Assembly: GCF_023652955.1 (NCBI RefSeq)
Contig: NZ_JAKLOY010000010.1
Coordinates: 1-64,000, forward strand
DNA from: Geomonas sp. Red32
GTDB taxonomy: Bacteria; Desulfobacterota; Desulfuromonadia; Geobacterales; Geobacteraceae
Direction of reading: 5' to 3'
DNA length: 64,000 bases
The translations under genes were made by a program, and so were the position numbers. Numbering within the stretch: the stretch's first letter is position 1; each line of letters starts with the position of its first letter. Positions 49,984 to 59,160 of this stretch are shown piece after piece. Under the pieces are notes generated by a model. That model made no database searches, had not been told where the DNA came from, and was given only the letters and a program-made list of their open reading frames with translations.

Positions 49984-50138
49984 AAATCACTCCTCCTAAG
50001 GAAATTCAGTCCCTGAAAGTGTACCAGCGGCCCCACAAATAGCCACGACACCGTGTATAGTGTTTACAAAACCTTGTGCTAATCCGCTTCTTATGTTACA
50101 AGAAGCCTCTAATCAATGCGATTAAGGAGACTCTTTCC

Positions 50139-50630
50139 ATGTCCGATCAGAACGAAGTTCCACAGGGTGACGTTTGCTACACTTTCGAGGCGGCAATTGA
50201 AATGGCCACCAAGATGGAGGATGAAGGGTTCCGTGCTTATCTGGGCGCTCTCAAGATCGTGAAGGATAAAGCGGCCCGCGAGATATTCAAGGAAGCGGCG
50301 CTCGACGAACTGGAGCACAAGCACCAGCTTGAGAAAGCTCTGATCGACGGCGAGATGAAAGGCGGCGGCAGCCTGCAGCAGCCGGTTCCCACCATGAACC
50401 TCGACTACGTGCTGGCCAAGCGCGAAGTCCGGCCGGAAATGGATGCCCGCGAGGCGCTCGCCTATGCCATCCACCTGGAAAAGGGCTCTATCGAATTCTA
50501 CCAGAGGATGTCCCGCGGCTGCGAAGGGGCCCCGATGGCCAAGATCTTCCAGCAGATGCTGGCCGACGAGACGCGCCACCTGCAGTCACTCGAAGATCTC
50601 TACGAATGCCACTTCATGGCTGAGAACTAG
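50139..50630 (+). CDS. Rubrerythrin-like ferritin-family diiron protein
   Basis: 163 residues, no rubredoxin domain. Diiron ligands are in four helices: FEAAIEMATKMEDEGFRAYL, ALDELEHKHQLEKAL (ExxH), AIHLEKGSIEFYQRM, LADETRHLQSLEDLY (ExxH). Such proteins protect anaerobes from peroxide or store iron; here the electron donor must be separate. AAGGAGA lies eight bases before the ATG, and a strong terminator follows. Confidence 0.9.
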   Translation: MSDQNEVPQGDVCYTFEAAIEMATKMEDEGFRAYLGALKIVKDKAAREIFKEAALDELEHKHQLEKALIDGEMKGGGSLQQPVPTMNLDYVLAKREVRPEMDAREALAYAIHLEKGSIEFYQRMSRGCEGAPMAKIFQQMLADETRHLQSLEDLYECHFMAEN

Positions 50631-50636
50631 CCAAAA

Positions 50637-50680
50637 ACAAAAAACCCCTCCTCCTGGCGCCAGGGGGAGGGGTTTTTTTG
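50637..50680. terminator. Bidirectional terminator
   Basis: AAAAACCCCTCCTCCTGGCG and CCAGGGGGAGGGGTTTTTTT pair almost perfectly, between the convergent diiron and FKBP genes. Confidence 0.9.
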
Positions 50681-50696
50681 TGTCCGTAATTCCAGA

Positions 50697-51155
50697 CTAT
50701 CCTTCGACGATCTCCACCAGGGTGAGGTCGAAGTTGAGCGCCTGGCCGGCCAGCGGGTGATTGCCGTCGATGGTGAAGGTATCGTCGGTCACCTCGGTCA
50801 CCATAACCTGGAAGACCTGGCCGTCGGCCTGGGAAACTTCGAGCTGCTGCCCCGGTTCCGGGTTCATCCCCTCGGGAAGTTCGCTGCGGGGAACAACCGC
50901 CACCATCTCCTCGACCCTCTCGCCGTAGGCTTCTTCCACCGGGATGTGGATGGTCTTGGATTCGCCTGCCGAAAGGCCGGTAACGCCTGCGTCAAAGCCG
51001 GGAATGACCTGTCCGGCGCCGATGGTGAACTCGATCGGGCCCGCTCCGCACCCGCACTCGTCCTCGCCGCACTCGGAAGAATCGAAGACGGTCCCGTCAT
51101 CAAGCCTCCCGGTGTAATGAACCTTTACCCGGTCCCCTGCTTTTGCCTGTGCCAT
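50697..51155 (-). CDS. slyD: FKBP-type (SlyD-like) peptidyl-prolyl isomerase
   Basis: 152 residues with the two-domain SlyD layout: FKBP core (KAGDRVKVHYTGRLDDGTVF, TIGAGQVIPGFDAGVTGLSA, GESKTIHIPVEEAYG) and an insert-in-flap chaperone domain (MVAVVPRSELPEGMNPEPGQ). An odd feature is a small Cys-rich insert after the first strands (ECGEDECGCGAG, residues 28-39), absent from standard SlyD, which could bind metal. No His-rich tail is present. Cytoplasmic folding catalyst. Confidence 0.9.
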   Translation of the reverse strand: MAQAKAGDRVKVHYTGRLDDGTVFDSSECGEDECGCGAGPIEFTIGAGQVIPGFDAGVTGLSAGESKTIHIPVEEAYGERVEEMVAVVPRSELPEGMNPEPGQQLEVSQADGQVFQVMVTEVTDDTFTIDGNHPLAGQALNFDLTLVEIVEG

Positions 51156-51355
51156 GATGTACCACCTTGTTGAGGGTATTTACTTTCGAATAGGGATCAC
51201 TTTATCAGATGGTCCCGAAATTGGCTACGAGGAATTAGCGGAGTGCGGCGCCGCCGGCCCCTTGAATTGCTGCCTTTGTACCGGCCTTCCCCTTTTCCGG
51301 ACGCACGCCGTTCTCATGTGACGCTGCAATTGATTCTTCACATAAACGTGGGGAA

Positions 51356-51895
51356 ATGGTATCTATGGGTACTATGCAAACAAAGAACAGGTCGACCATC
51401 TTCAATGGTCTGGTAGTCGATATCGAACAGATGGACGTGATGATCGGGGAGCAGGGTTGGTACACCTACCAGATCGTCCGTCACCCCGGCGGTGCCGCGG
51501 TCCTTCCGCTGCATGACGACGGGACGGTGACCCTGATCCGGCAACTCCGCCCGGCGGTGGGGGATTTCCTGGTGGAGCTTCCGGCCGGCCGGCTCGCTCC
51601 CGGTGAGGACCCCAAGCTCTGCGCGGAGCGCGAGCTGATCGAGGAGACCGGTCTCAATGCCTCTTCGCTCATTTCGCTTGGCCACATCTATCCCTCCCCG
51701 GGCGTTTTCGACGAGCGGATCCACCTCTACCTCGCCACCGGCCTTTCCCAAGGGGAGGCCGCGCCGGAGGATTACGAAGAGATCTTCTGTGTGAGGATCC
51801 CCTTTGCCGAAGCGGTCGATATGGCGGTCAACGGCGGAATCATCGACGGCAAGACCATCGCCGCCCTTTTGCGCGCTCAGAGGTTCGTGAAATGA
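51356..51895 (+). CDS. Nudix hydrolase, probable ADP-ribose pyrophosphatase
   Basis: 179 residues. The Nudix box GRLAPGEDPKLCAERELIEE, TG matches GX5EX7REUXEEXGU. Context before it (RHPGGAAVLPLHDDGTVTLI, RQLRPAVGDFLVELPAG) is typical of the ADP-sugar group (NudF-like). The stop codon overlaps the pseudouridine synthase start (ATGA), so they are coupled. Starts at 51356 and 51365 are both possible. The gap 51156-51355 shows nothing distinct. Confidence 0.9.
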   Translation: MVSMGTMQTKNRSTIFNGLVVDIEQMDVMIGEQGWYTYQIVRHPGGAAVLPLHDDGTVTLIRQLRPAVGDFLVELPAGRLAPGEDPKLCAERELIEETGLNASSLISLGHIYPSPGVFDERIHLYLATGLSQGEAAPEDYEEIFCVRIPFAEAVDMAVNGGIIDGKTIAALLRAQRFVK

Positions 51896-52770
51896 TCCTG
51901 GTGGGGCGTGTGGAGGGGGAACTGGCGGGGATGAGGCTGGATGACGGGGCGAAGGTGCTCTTTCCCCAGCTTTCCAAGGGGGAGATCCGGCGGATCATCG
52001 ACTGGGGAGGGTGCTATCTCTCCGAGGTCCTGGTCCGGGTCGCCTCGCGGACGCTGAAGGAGGGAGACGAGATCGCCCTCGGCATCATGGAGGGGGGGCG
52101 CTGCGTCGACCTCGTCTACCGGAAGGAAGATCTCCTGTACGAAGACCAGGATTTCCTCGCGGTCTACAAGGCGGTCGGGGTGAACAGCCAGCGGACTCCG
52201 TACCAGTTGAAGGGAACCGTCGAGTACGCGGTCGAATGCTACATGCGGAGCATCGGGCTGAAGGATCCTTCCCGGGTGGTGCATCGCCTGGACAAGGGAA
52301 CCAGCGGTGTCATGTTTTTCCCCAAGAACAAGCAGGCGGCGACCATGCTCTCCGCCCTCCTCAAGGACGGCAAGGTGGATAAGACCTACTGGGCGCTGGT
52401 GGCGGGGTCTCCCGATCAGCAGAACTGGAAGGTAGACGCGCCGATCGGGAAACTCGGCAAGTTCAAATACGGGGTGGCGCACAACGGGAAGCCGGCCAAG
52501 ACCGTTTTCTACGTGATCGGGGAAGGGGCCGGGGTGACCGCCATCGAGGCGAAGCCGCTCACCGGGAGGACCCACCAGATCAGGGTGCATCTCGCGCACT
52601 CGGGCTTCCCCATCATCGGGGACGAGGCCTACGGCGGGAGCCCAGCGTCGCGCATGATGCTCCACTGCCGCAAGATGCGCTTCAAGGGGCCGCGCGGGAA
52701 CTTCATCGAGGCGGTGGCGCCGGTGGATAGGGAGTTCGCCGAGGCGGCACCGGAGATCGTCGAGAGATAG
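51892..52770 (+). CDS. RluA-family pseudouridine synthase
   Basis: 292 residues. N-terminal S4-like RNA-binding domain (residues 1-65; LSKGEIRRIIDWGGCYLSEV) and the RluA catalytic domain with VVHRLDKGTSGVMFFPKNKQ (catalytic Asp in HRLDKGTSG), KPLTGRTHQIRVHLAHSGFP and IIGDEAYGG. It modifies uridines in rRNA or tRNA; whether it is RluD-, RluC- or TruC-like cannot be settled by eye. Coupled to the Nudix gene by an ATGA overlap. Confidence 0.9.
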   Translation: MILVGRVEGELAGMRLDDGAKVLFPQLSKGEIRRIIDWGGCYLSEVLVRVASRTLKEGDEIALGIMEGGRCVDLVYRKEDLLYEDQDFLAVYKAVGVNSQRTPYQLKGTVEYAVECYMRSIGLKDPSRVVHRLDKGTSGVMFFPKNKQAATMLSALLKDGKVDKTYWALVAGSPDQQNWKVDAPIGKLGKFKYGVAHNGKPAKTVFYVIGEGAGVTAIEAKPLTGRTHQIRVHLAHSGFPIIGDEAYGGSPASRMMLHCRKMRFKGPRGNFIEAVAPVDREFAEAAPEIVER

Positions 52771-52857
52771 AGAGCCACGCCCCTCGCTCCTGTACCAACG
52801 GGACCGGCTGTGGGGACGATACTTTTCGGAGCAGAAAAAATTCCAGGAGGGATCACG

Positions 52858-53241
52858 ATGAAACAGTTCGTTGTCACACTTTTCATGATAGTGCTGGCGG
52901 TTGCCGGCGCTGCGGCAGTATCGGCGAAGGAGCAGCCTCTCACCGGGGATAAGCCGTGCTGCGCGAAGATGATGCAGCAGAGTGAAGTTCAGCCGGCTCC
53001 GCAGGCCGGGTGCGACAAGTGCCCGCAGATGCAGGCGGCCGAGCAGAAGCCGTGCTGCGACAAGATGCAGGGTGCCAACGCTGCCATGGACTGCGATAAG
53101 TGCCCCCAGATGAAAACCACCGACGGCAAGCCCTGCTGCGACAAGATGAAGGTCGCCCAGTGCGACAAGTGCCCCAAGGCGAAACCGGCAGAAGCGAAGC
53201 CCTGCTGCAATAAGATCAAGCAGGCCCCGGCCGCGAACTAG
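52858..53241 (+). CDS. Secreted Cys-rich repeat protein (PCCxK / CDKCP repeats)
   Basis: 127 residues. Signal peptide MKQFVVTLFMIVLAVAGAAA, then alternating motifs: PCCAKM, CDKCPQM, PCCDKM, CDKCPQM, PCCDKM, CDKCPKA, PCCNKI, giving 14 Cys in pairs plus many Lys and Met. No haem CXXCH site. The pattern suggests a periplasmic metal-binding (metallothionein-like) or redox protein. CAGGAGG lies seven bases before the ATG, and a terminator follows the gene. I do not recognise a named family. Confidence 0.8.
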   Translation: MKQFVVTLFMIVLAVAGAAAVSAKEQPLTGDKPCCAKMMQQSEVQPAPQAGCDKCPQMQAAEQKPCCDKMQGANAAMDCDKCPQMKTTDGKPCCDKMKVAQCDKCPKAKPAEAKPCCNKIKQAPAAN

Positions 53242-53260
53242 GGAGTATAGAGCTGCCAAA

Positions 53261-53296
53261 TCCCCCCTGTCCCGCCTTCCGCAAAGGGGGGAACCT
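53261..53296. repeat. REP-like palindrome
   Basis: AATCCCCCCTGTCCCGCCTT, CCGCAAAGGGGGGAAC, directly after the Cys-rich protein gene. Same family as at 49040 and 63410. Confidence 0.55.
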
Positions 53297-53308
53297 TGGT
53301 TGTAAGTG

Positions 53309-53348
53309 AAAAGAGGTGGCACCCGTAGTCGGGGCCACCTCTTTTTTT
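53309..53348 (+). terminator. Rho-independent terminator
   Basis: AAAAGAGGTGGC pairs with GCCACCTCTTTT around a loop, followed by a T-run, after the Cys-rich repeat protein gene. A further REP palindrome (CCCCTGCCCCCCTCCCTCAA, GGGGAGGGG) lies at 53410-53443. Confidence 0.85.
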
Positions 53349-53466
53349 GCCTCTGCCCTGTCAGTCCGGCGTTCCGCGTGGGCATCTATCGTTTCTTCGT
53401 GGTGGCTTCCCCCACCCCCTGCCCCCCTCCCTCAAGGGGAGGGGAACTTGAGGCAAGGGTGAGCGG

Positions 53467-54144
53467 TCAGGAGAGGGGCCACTTCGTGGAATGGGGATCG
53501 AATTCCTGGCCGGGGTGGTCGGCGCCGCCGCGCAGGATGGCGCGGACCGGGGCTCCGTCTCCATTCTTGACCTTCAACGGGAGGCAGATGAGCTCGTAAT
53601 CGCCCGGCGGGACATCCACCAGGTTCAGTCCTTCCACGATCAGGACGTCGTGCTCGAGCAGCACCCGATGGACACCGCCATCGCCGTCGGAGCGCTCGAT
53701 GGAGAGGTAATCGATGCCGACCATTTTGACGCCGATCTCGACCAGGTAGTCGGCGCCGTCCTGGGCGAGGGCGACGAAGCTGTCCTTGAAACTGCGGTCC
53801 TTCCAAAGCCCGGCGTTGGCGGTCTTCAAAAGGAGCCTCTCGACTCCCCGCACCGGCAGGCGTTCCAGCTCCCGCTGGCCGATCTCGGCGACGCCGGCGA
53901 TCTCGACCACCTTGGCTTTGCCGATCAGGCGCTCCATGGGAATTTGGTCGACGGTGAGCCCTCCTTCGACGAAATGGCGGGGGCTGTCGATGTGGGTGCC
54001 GCTGTGACTGCAGATGGTGATGCGGGCAATGTTGGCGGAATCGCCGTCGGCGATGCTGGTCCAGGGAGCGATGACCACGGGGAAGTCGCCGGGATAGACT
54101 GGGAGCTCCTCGGAGAGGGGGATGGTGATATCGTAGATACGCAT
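53467..54144 (-). CDS. Cyclase-family (kynurenine formamidase-like) hydrolase
   Basis: 225 residues. Metal-binding motif ICSHSGTHIDSPRHF (HxGTHxDxPxH), with N-terminal DITIPLSEELPVYPGDFPVV and C-terminal EGLNLVDVPPGDYELICLPL. Family members hydrolyse formylkynurenine, isatin or act in other amide cleavage; no tryptophan-degradation genes are adjacent, so the substrate is open. The ATG at 54142-54144 has GGAGG six bases upstream. Confidence 0.9.
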   Translation of the reverse strand: MRIYDITIPLSEELPVYPGDFPVVIAPWTSIADGDSANIARITICSHSGTHIDSPRHFVEGGLTVDQIPMERLIGKAKVVEIAGVAEIGQRELERLPVRGVERLLLKTANAGLWKDRSFKDSFVALAQDGADYLVEIGVKMVGIDYLSIERSDGDGGVHRVLLEHDVLIVEGLNLVDVPPGDYELICLPLKVKNGDGAPVRAILRGGADHPGQEFDPHSTKWPLS

Positions 54145-54205
54145 CTGAACCTCCCTGTCATGAAAGGTATGGCATTTCCGGATCAAGTATACCCGACCCG
54201 TCTTT

Positions 54206-55090
54206 TTATTCCTGATCCACCTCGTTGGCCAGCCGGTCGAGATCGGCCTCGTTGAAGCGATAGTGCTCGCCGCAGAATTCGCAGGTCACCTCGGCCCCGT
54301 GCTGGTCGCGGCGCATGGAGGCGAGTTCCTTTTTCCCCAGCGACATCAGGACCCGCTCGATCCGTTCCCGGCCGCAGCTGCAGGCAAAGGCCAGTTCCCG
54401 CTTCTCAAGAACGTCGTAGGGGATCTCGGGGGGGAAGATCCGGGCGAGGATCTCTTCCGGCGTGGCTCCCTCGTGGAGCATTTCGCTCAGCGGGGGAAGC
54501 TCCTCGACCCGCTTCATCAGCGTCTCGATGACCTCGGGATCCACCGGCGGCACGGCCTGGAGCAGGAATCCGCCGGCAGCGGTCACCGTGCCGTCGATCT
54601 CGAGGAATTCGGAGAGGCCGACGGCGGAAGGAATCTGCTCGGACTCCACCAGGTAGAAGGCGAGATCCTGGGCGATCTGGCTCGAGTAGAGCTGGACGGT
54701 CCCGCGGTAGGGCTCCTTGAGCCCCAGGTCCTTGGCCACGGTGAGAAAGCCTGCCTTGCCGATGGCTCCGGCAACGTCCAGCTTGCCGTCGGGACGCAGG
54801 AGATGGACGTTGGGATCGCCGGTATAGCCGCGCACGGTGCCGTTGCTGTCGGCCTCGACGATGATCTTCTTGAGGGGGCCGTTTCCTTCGAAGCGCATGG
54901 CGACGCGTTGGCCGGTCTTCAGCATGGCCCCCATCAGGGTCCCCCCGGTCAGTGCGCGTCCAAGAGCGGCGGTGGCGGTGGGAAGTGTGCCATGGCGTTT
55001 GCAGATGTCGTTCACCAGTCCAGTGGTGACGCAGGCCAGGCCCCGCACGCTGCCGGACTTGGATATCACCCGCACCAAATAATCAGTCAT
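54206..55090 (-). CDS. hslO: Hsp33 redox-regulated chaperone
   Basis: 294 residues. N-terminal [40 protein letters not shown], and the C-terminal zinc site with [12 protein letters not shown] and [10 protein letters not shown] (four Cys, CXC and CXXC). Oxidation releases zinc and activates holdase activity in the cytoplasm. It overlaps the upstream gene by four bases (ATGA). Confidence 0.96.
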   Translation of the reverse strand: MTDYLVRVISKSGSVRGLACVTTGLVNDICKRHGTLPTATAALGRALTGGTLMGAMLKTGQRVAMRFEGNGPLKKIIVEADSNGTVRGYTGDPNVHLLRPDGKLDVAGAIGKAGFLTVAKDLGLKEPYRGTVQLYSSQIAQDLAFYLVESEQIPSAVGLSEFLEIDGTVTAAGGFLLQAVPPVDPEVIETLMKRVEELPPLSEMLHEGATPEEILARIFPPEIPYDVLEKRELAFACSCGRERIERVLMSLGKKELASMRRDQHGAEVTCEFCGEHYRFNEADLDRLANEVDQE

Positions 55091-55644
55091 AGTACCACCC
55101 CCACTTTGCCAATAATCTCTTTCTCCTTTAGCTGCAAATCTTTCAGAGTCACGTAGTCCCAGGGGCTGATCCCTTTGACGCGGTAGCCAAAGAGATGGGC
55201 AAGCTTCGGCACCTTGTTGAGGTCACAGACAACGAGGTCGCCGAGACAGCTCAGATAGGGAACCCGTTCAACAATTTTTCTCGTTAACCAGTCAATGTCA
55301 ACCGGTGCGACCCGCTCAAGTTTCAGGACGACGTTTTTGCGGGCGGTGGTGAACTCCATGCTGTGGATGGTGAAGACGGCAGAGAAGGGGATGGCGAACG
55401 GAATGAGCCGTTTTTTGAACTTCCCGGCTATCTCGGCGAAGCCGTCCATGACAGTGATGGAGATTTCCGGAAGCTCGTCATCCACGGCTTTGTCAAAGAC
55501 TTCCCGTTGCAGATACTGCTGGGTGATCCGAAACTCCCGTTTGACTAACAGGTCCTTGAGGTTCTGGTCCTTTACCAGGTCGGCGAGGATAGGATTGCCG
55601 ATCTTCTCCTGGAGCCGGCCGGTGATCTTGTCGAGGATACTCAT
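55087..55644 (-). CDS. Conserved-looking hypothetical protein coupled to hslO
   Basis: 185 residues, soluble: [80 protein letters not shown]. The middle looks like a beta-sheet domain related to LmeA/DUF2993-type lipid-binding proteins, but this is weak. ATGA overlap with hslO suggests joint expression. Confidence 0.7.
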   Translation of the reverse strand: MSILDKITGRLQEKIGNPILADLVKDQNLKDLLVKREFRITQQYLQREVFDKAVDDELPEISITVMDGFAEIAGKFKKRLIPFAIPFSAVFTIHSMEFTTARKNVVLKLERVAPVDIDWLTRKIVERVPYLSCLGDLVVCDLNKVPKLAHLFGYRVKGISPWDYVTLKDLQLKEKEIIGKVGVVL

Positions 55645-55734
55645 TTCAATGCACTCCTAACGGCCATCATAACATTTGCTGCAATAGCTAGGCGTTATCC
55701 TCGGCATCGGTACCTGCATCTTACTTCGTGGAGG

Positions 55735-55776
55735 CTTCCCCCACCCCCAGCCCCCCTCCCTCCAGGGGAGGGGAAA
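55735..55776. repeat. REP-like palindrome
   Basis: TTCCCCCACCCCCAGCCCCC, CTCCCTCCAGGGGAGGGG; near-identical sequence (GTGGCTTCCCCCACCCCCTG) stands at 53400. Located between two minus-strand genes. Confidence 0.6.
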
Positions 55777-55783
55777 GGAGTTG

Positions 55784-58162
55784 CTAGACGAGACCGGCGG
55801 TGTAATTGAACTCGGAGGTGCCGGGAAGCGACGCTCCCTTCCGGAAGGCCTCGATCACCCTGACGTGCTCCTCCGGGGGGAGCTGGGTGAGGTCGAGTAT
55901 GAAGGAGCTGCAGCCGAGCTGGCGAAGCTCGTTCCGGTACTGGATGAGCGAAAACGGCGTCTGGGCGCTCACCACGGTCAGGTGGTCCTTGACTTTGACC
56001 GGGTACAGATCGCCCCGGTCCGAGGAAAGCGGCGCCTCCCCCTTGATCTCCTTGATGGCGATCTTGGAGGTAATGACCGGAACGGGCGCGTAGACGATGG
56101 CGCTTCTCCTGATTTTCAGGTCGGCGGCCAAAAGCTTGGAGATGTTGTCGCGGTCGTCCTCGATGTAGAGCGTGCTCCGCACCGCTCCCAGCTCCTGCCA
56201 GGACAGAAGGGCCTGGGTGTTGAGCGAGAAGAGCCGGTAATCGGTGGAAAGCTCGGCGCCGGTACCCTTGAAGAGCTGGAACTGCGAAAGGTTGGTGAGC
56301 TCGAAGCGTTTGAAGCCGCTCCTCAGGATGGCGCCGATGGCCTCCTTGAAGAAGGGGATCTCCGATTCGAAGATCATGAAGGGAAGCTGCCAGAGCACCT
56401 TCTGCTCGGACCCTTTGAGCTTGCGGGCGAACTGCGGCAGCTGGTGCATGTTAGCCCGGGAGACCGGCACGTCGATGACGTCCACCAGGTCGTTGTGCAG
56501 CTCGTGCCACTCCTTCAAATGCTCGACCTTGACGGTCAGCTCGTCCTTCCCCTTGGAGGAGACCGGACGGCTCTTCACGAGCGACGCCAGCGCCGCCTCG
56601 CGCCCCTGCCCGCTTCTCTTCTTCAGTGCCCCCAGCGCCTGTTCCGCGAGCCACGCATAAAAAGTGCGCCGGATCTCCTTCAAACGGGGAGGGGGGATCA
56701 TGACGGAGGGGAAGCCGGGAGCATCGAGTCTGGCCAGTACGAAGGGGGTCTCGCCGCAGCGGGAGAACTGGGCCCGCAGCACCCCTTCCATATCGCTCGA
56801 ACGGGAAGGCTCCAGCTCTCCGAGCTCGTATTCGGCATCGAAGCGGGCGCCGAGGACGTCGGCCTCGATCCTGAGCGATTGGCCGTGGTGGGAGAGGGTG
56901 AGCTTGCAGGGGATGCTGTCTCCCTTCACCGAGTCGAGCCTTTTCAGGCAGGCGTTCTCGCTCATGGTGAAGGCGGTCTCGGAGGAGACCTTGAAGACCG
57001 AGTCGCCGAGCTTGAACGGGAAGGGGGAGGTCGTGGAGACCATGGTGCTCTCCTTGACGTTCATCACGCTCTTCCCGCCGAGGTAGAGGTCCTTCAACGT
57101 GAAGGCGCGCCCGGCCATGTCGGTCTTGGGCTGGATCCTGATCCGGTCCCCCACGTGGAGGCGGTCGCGGGTATCGAAGCTGATCCGGTTCCCCTTGATC
57201 TCGCGGATGTCACCCAGGTAGCGGCCGGTAGCCCCCTTGATGGAGGGGGTGGAGATGTCGGTCGGGTTAGTGGAGGCGAGGAACCCCTTGGTGGGGACCC
57301 TGCCGAAGGAGAGCTTCAAGAGCGACTTCGCCTCGGCCACCGCCTGCGGGTACGAGGAGGGATCGGCGTCGAGCACCATCCGGTAGGCCCCGATCACGCT
57401 CGCCACGTACTCGGCGGACTTCATCCTTCCTTCCACCTTGAGGGAGGCAACCCCCGCCTGCACGAGCTCGGGAACCATCTCGATACTGGAGAAGTCGTTG
57501 GTGGAGAGGTAGTACCCTTCCTTCCCCTTGTGCTTGTACTGGCGCCGGCACGGCTGCGCGCAGCGTCCGCGGTTGCCGCTGTGCCCCCCCAGGAAGGAGG
57601 AGAAGAAGCACTGCCCGGAGATGGAGAAGCAGAGGGCGCCGTGGATGAAGCACTCGATCTCGGCGCGGCTCGCGGCCACGATGGTCTTGATCTCGTCGAT
57701 GTGCAGCTCGCGCGCAAGCACCACCCGCTCGAAGCCGAGCTCCTCCAGCTGCCGCACCCCCAGGGAATTGTGGATGGTCATCTGGGTGGAGGCGTGGAGC
57801 GGGATGCCGGGGAAGTATTCCCTGGCCAGGCGGGCGACCGCAAGGTCCTGCAGGATCACCCCGTCGACCCGCATACTCTCAAGGGCGGCGAGGGAATCTA
57901 TCAGTTGGGGAAGCTCGTTCTCTTTGACGAGGGTATTGAGAGTGACGTAAACCTTTTTGCCGTGGTGGTGGGCATAGGCATTCATCCGCTCCATCTGGGA
58001 AAGGGTGAAGTTCTTTGCCTTGGCGCGGGCAGAGAACTCCCTCAGGCCGGCATAGACTGCATCGGCCCCTTTTTCCATGGCGGCGAAAAACGCTTCGAGA
58101 GAACCTGCGGGGGAAAGAAGTTCAGGCTTTCGAGACAGTGACAATTTCTGATCTAGTGACAT
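55784..58162 (-). CDS. U32-family peptidase/RlhA-like protein
   Basis: 792 residues. N-terminal U32 domain: PELLSPAGSLEAFFAAMEKG, ADAVYAGLREFSARAKAKNF, ASTQMTIHNSLGVRQLEELG, VLARELHIDEIKTIV, then the Cys-bearing signature ECFIHGALCFSISGQCFFSS, GNRGRCAQPCRRQY. The long C-terminal extension (from about residue 280) is as in RlhA (YdcP), which with relatives hydroxylates 23S rRNA C2501. Collagenase activity named for the family is doubtful. The ATG at 58160-58162 is chosen; a GTG-like upstream start is less likely. Confidence 0.9.
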   Translation of the reverse strand: MSLDQKLSLSRKPELLSPAGSLEAFFAAMEKGADAVYAGLREFSARAKAKNFTLSQMERMNAYAHHHGKKVYVTLNTLVKENELPQLIDSLAALESMRVDGVILQDLAVARLAREYFPGIPLHASTQMTIHNSLGVRQLEELGFERVVLARELHIDEIKTIVAASRAEIECFIHGALCFSISGQCFFSSFLGGHSGNRGRCAQPCRRQYKHKGKEGYYLSTNDFSSIEMVPELVQAGVASLKVEGRMKSAEYVASVIGAYRMVLDADPSSYPQAVAEAKSLLKLSFGRVPTKGFLASTNPTDISTPSIKGATGRYLGDIREIKGNRISFDTRDRLHVGDRIRIQPKTDMAGRAFTLKDLYLGGKSVMNVKESTMVSTTSPFPFKLGDSVFKVSSETAFTMSENACLKRLDSVKGDSIPCKLTLSHHGQSLRIEADVLGARFDAEYELGELEPSRSSDMEGVLRAQFSRCGETPFVLARLDAPGFPSVMIPPPRLKEIRRTFYAWLAEQALGALKKRSGQGREAALASLVKSRPVSSKGKDELTVKVEHLKEWHELHNDLVDVIDVPVSRANMHQLPQFARKLKGSEQKVLWQLPFMIFESEIPFFKEAIGAILRSGFKRFELTNLSQFQLFKGTGAELSTDYRLFSLNTQALLSWQELGAVRSTLYIEDDRDNISKLLAADLKIRRSAIVYAPVPVITSKIAIKEIKGEAPLSSDRGDLYPVKVKDHLTVVSAQTPFSLIQYRNELRQLGCSSFILDLTQLPPEEHVRVIEAFRKGASLPGTSEFNYTAGLV

Positions 58163-58336
58163 GCGGCTAAGAGTACCGGAAGGCGAAACGTGGGTCAAGT
58201 AGAAGTATATCTCTAAGAGATTTCTTGAAAGAGACTCTTTAGGTCTTGTTTGGGGGGAGAATACACGAATTTTCCGCTCAGGCCAAAGAAAAAGTCACTG
58301 CAAGAGAAAGACTCTCTCGCCTTGGACTACTCCAGC

Positions 58337-58380
58337 CCCCATCCTTACCCCGCCCCTCCCCTTGAAGGGGAGGGAGTAGT
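58337..58380. repeat. REP-like palindrome
   Basis: CATCCTTACCCCGCCCCTCC, CCTTGAAGGGGAGGGAGTAG. It is the clearest feature of the gap 58163-58453, which holds no gene. Confidence 0.6.
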
Positions 58381-58453
58381 TGGCTAAGCGACGGGATCGT
58401 TGTTACACAACCTGGAGCTTTATGCGATGACCCAGGCGGTCTGTGGGGTGGCT

Positions 58454-58954
58454 TTACTTGGGCTGGATCGGCAGATACTTGTAGCGGGGCTGTCTCTTCC
58501 TGAGGTTTGCCAGCGAGTAGAGCTCCGATTGGGAGATCACCCAGACGTCCCCTTCTTTTTTCAGCTTCACTCCCTTGGTGACGTACTCGGTGCCGGGGAC
58601 GCTCCTGTCGAAGCCGAGGCGGGCCCTGACCATGGCGGCGCGGTTGTTGGTAACGGTGACCCGGGCGTCCTGCATCTTGTCCCAGCAGCAGGTGGGGCGC
58701 CGCGGGGCGGAGGCCATGGTCTTTCCGAACTCCTCGCGGCTTTGCCTGTTCAATGCGGTGCGCTCGAAGAGCTCGTTGTACCTCCCGTCCCGCCAGAGGT
58801 CGAGGATGGCCTCGAAGTCGCGGAGGATTTCCTGCTCGGACGGCGCGGCCGTCGAGATCTGGGCGCGTCTGCTCTTGCGGGCATCGGCGGGAAGGGCGGT
58901 GAAAACCGTCAGGAGTACCACTACCAGGATAGCCAGGATCGGAAGTCGGCGCAT
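58454..58954 (-). CDS. Small exported protein of unknown function
   Basis: 166 residues with a signal sequence MRRLPILAILVVVLLTVFTA, LPADA. The mature part begins basic (RKSRRAQIST), then APSEQEILRDFEAILDLWRD, GRYNELFERTALNRQSREEF and a C-terminal KKEGDVWVISQSELYSLANL. The helix-plus-strand pattern resembles NTF2-like folds, but this is a guess. AGGAGG lies six bases before the ATG. Monocistronic. Confidence 0.7.
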   Translation of the reverse strand: MRRLPILAILVVVLLTVFTALPADARKSRRAQISTAAPSEQEILRDFEAILDLWRDGRYNELFERTALNRQSREEFGKTMASAPRRPTCCWDKMQDARVTVTNNRAAMVRARLGFDRSVPGTEYVTKGVKLKKEGDVWVISQSELYSLANLRKRQPRYKYLPIQPK

Positions 58955-59019
58955 CGTGCACCTCCTCTCTTTAGGTTAGAGGAAGCTTAACATGCGGTCC
59001 CGGATTCGCCACTCCTCTG

Positions 59020-59115
59020 ATCCCCCCTCCCCTTGAGGGAGGTGTCAACGGAGTGCCGAAGCCGGCCTCCCCCCCACCCTGACCCTCCCCCTCCAGGGGG
59101 GAGGGGAGTCGGAGA
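59020..59115. repeat. Two REP-like palindromes
   Basis: GATCCCCCCTCCCCTTGAGG, GAGG at about 59019-59042 and ACCCTCCCCCTCCAGGGGGG, AGGGGAG at about 59082-59109. They fill the gap before the DAHP synthase gene. Confidence 0.6.
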
Positions 59116-59160
59116 GGCACCTGGCGGTGCCCGGAGGCCGGGAGCTATTGCGGCGTCATC

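Noticed and set aside
55781-58141. 786-codon plus-strand ORF opposite the U32 peptidase gene
   Set aside because: Antisense shadow; composition is not protein-like (runs of Gly, Glu, His, Val) and the U32 signature is on the minus strand.
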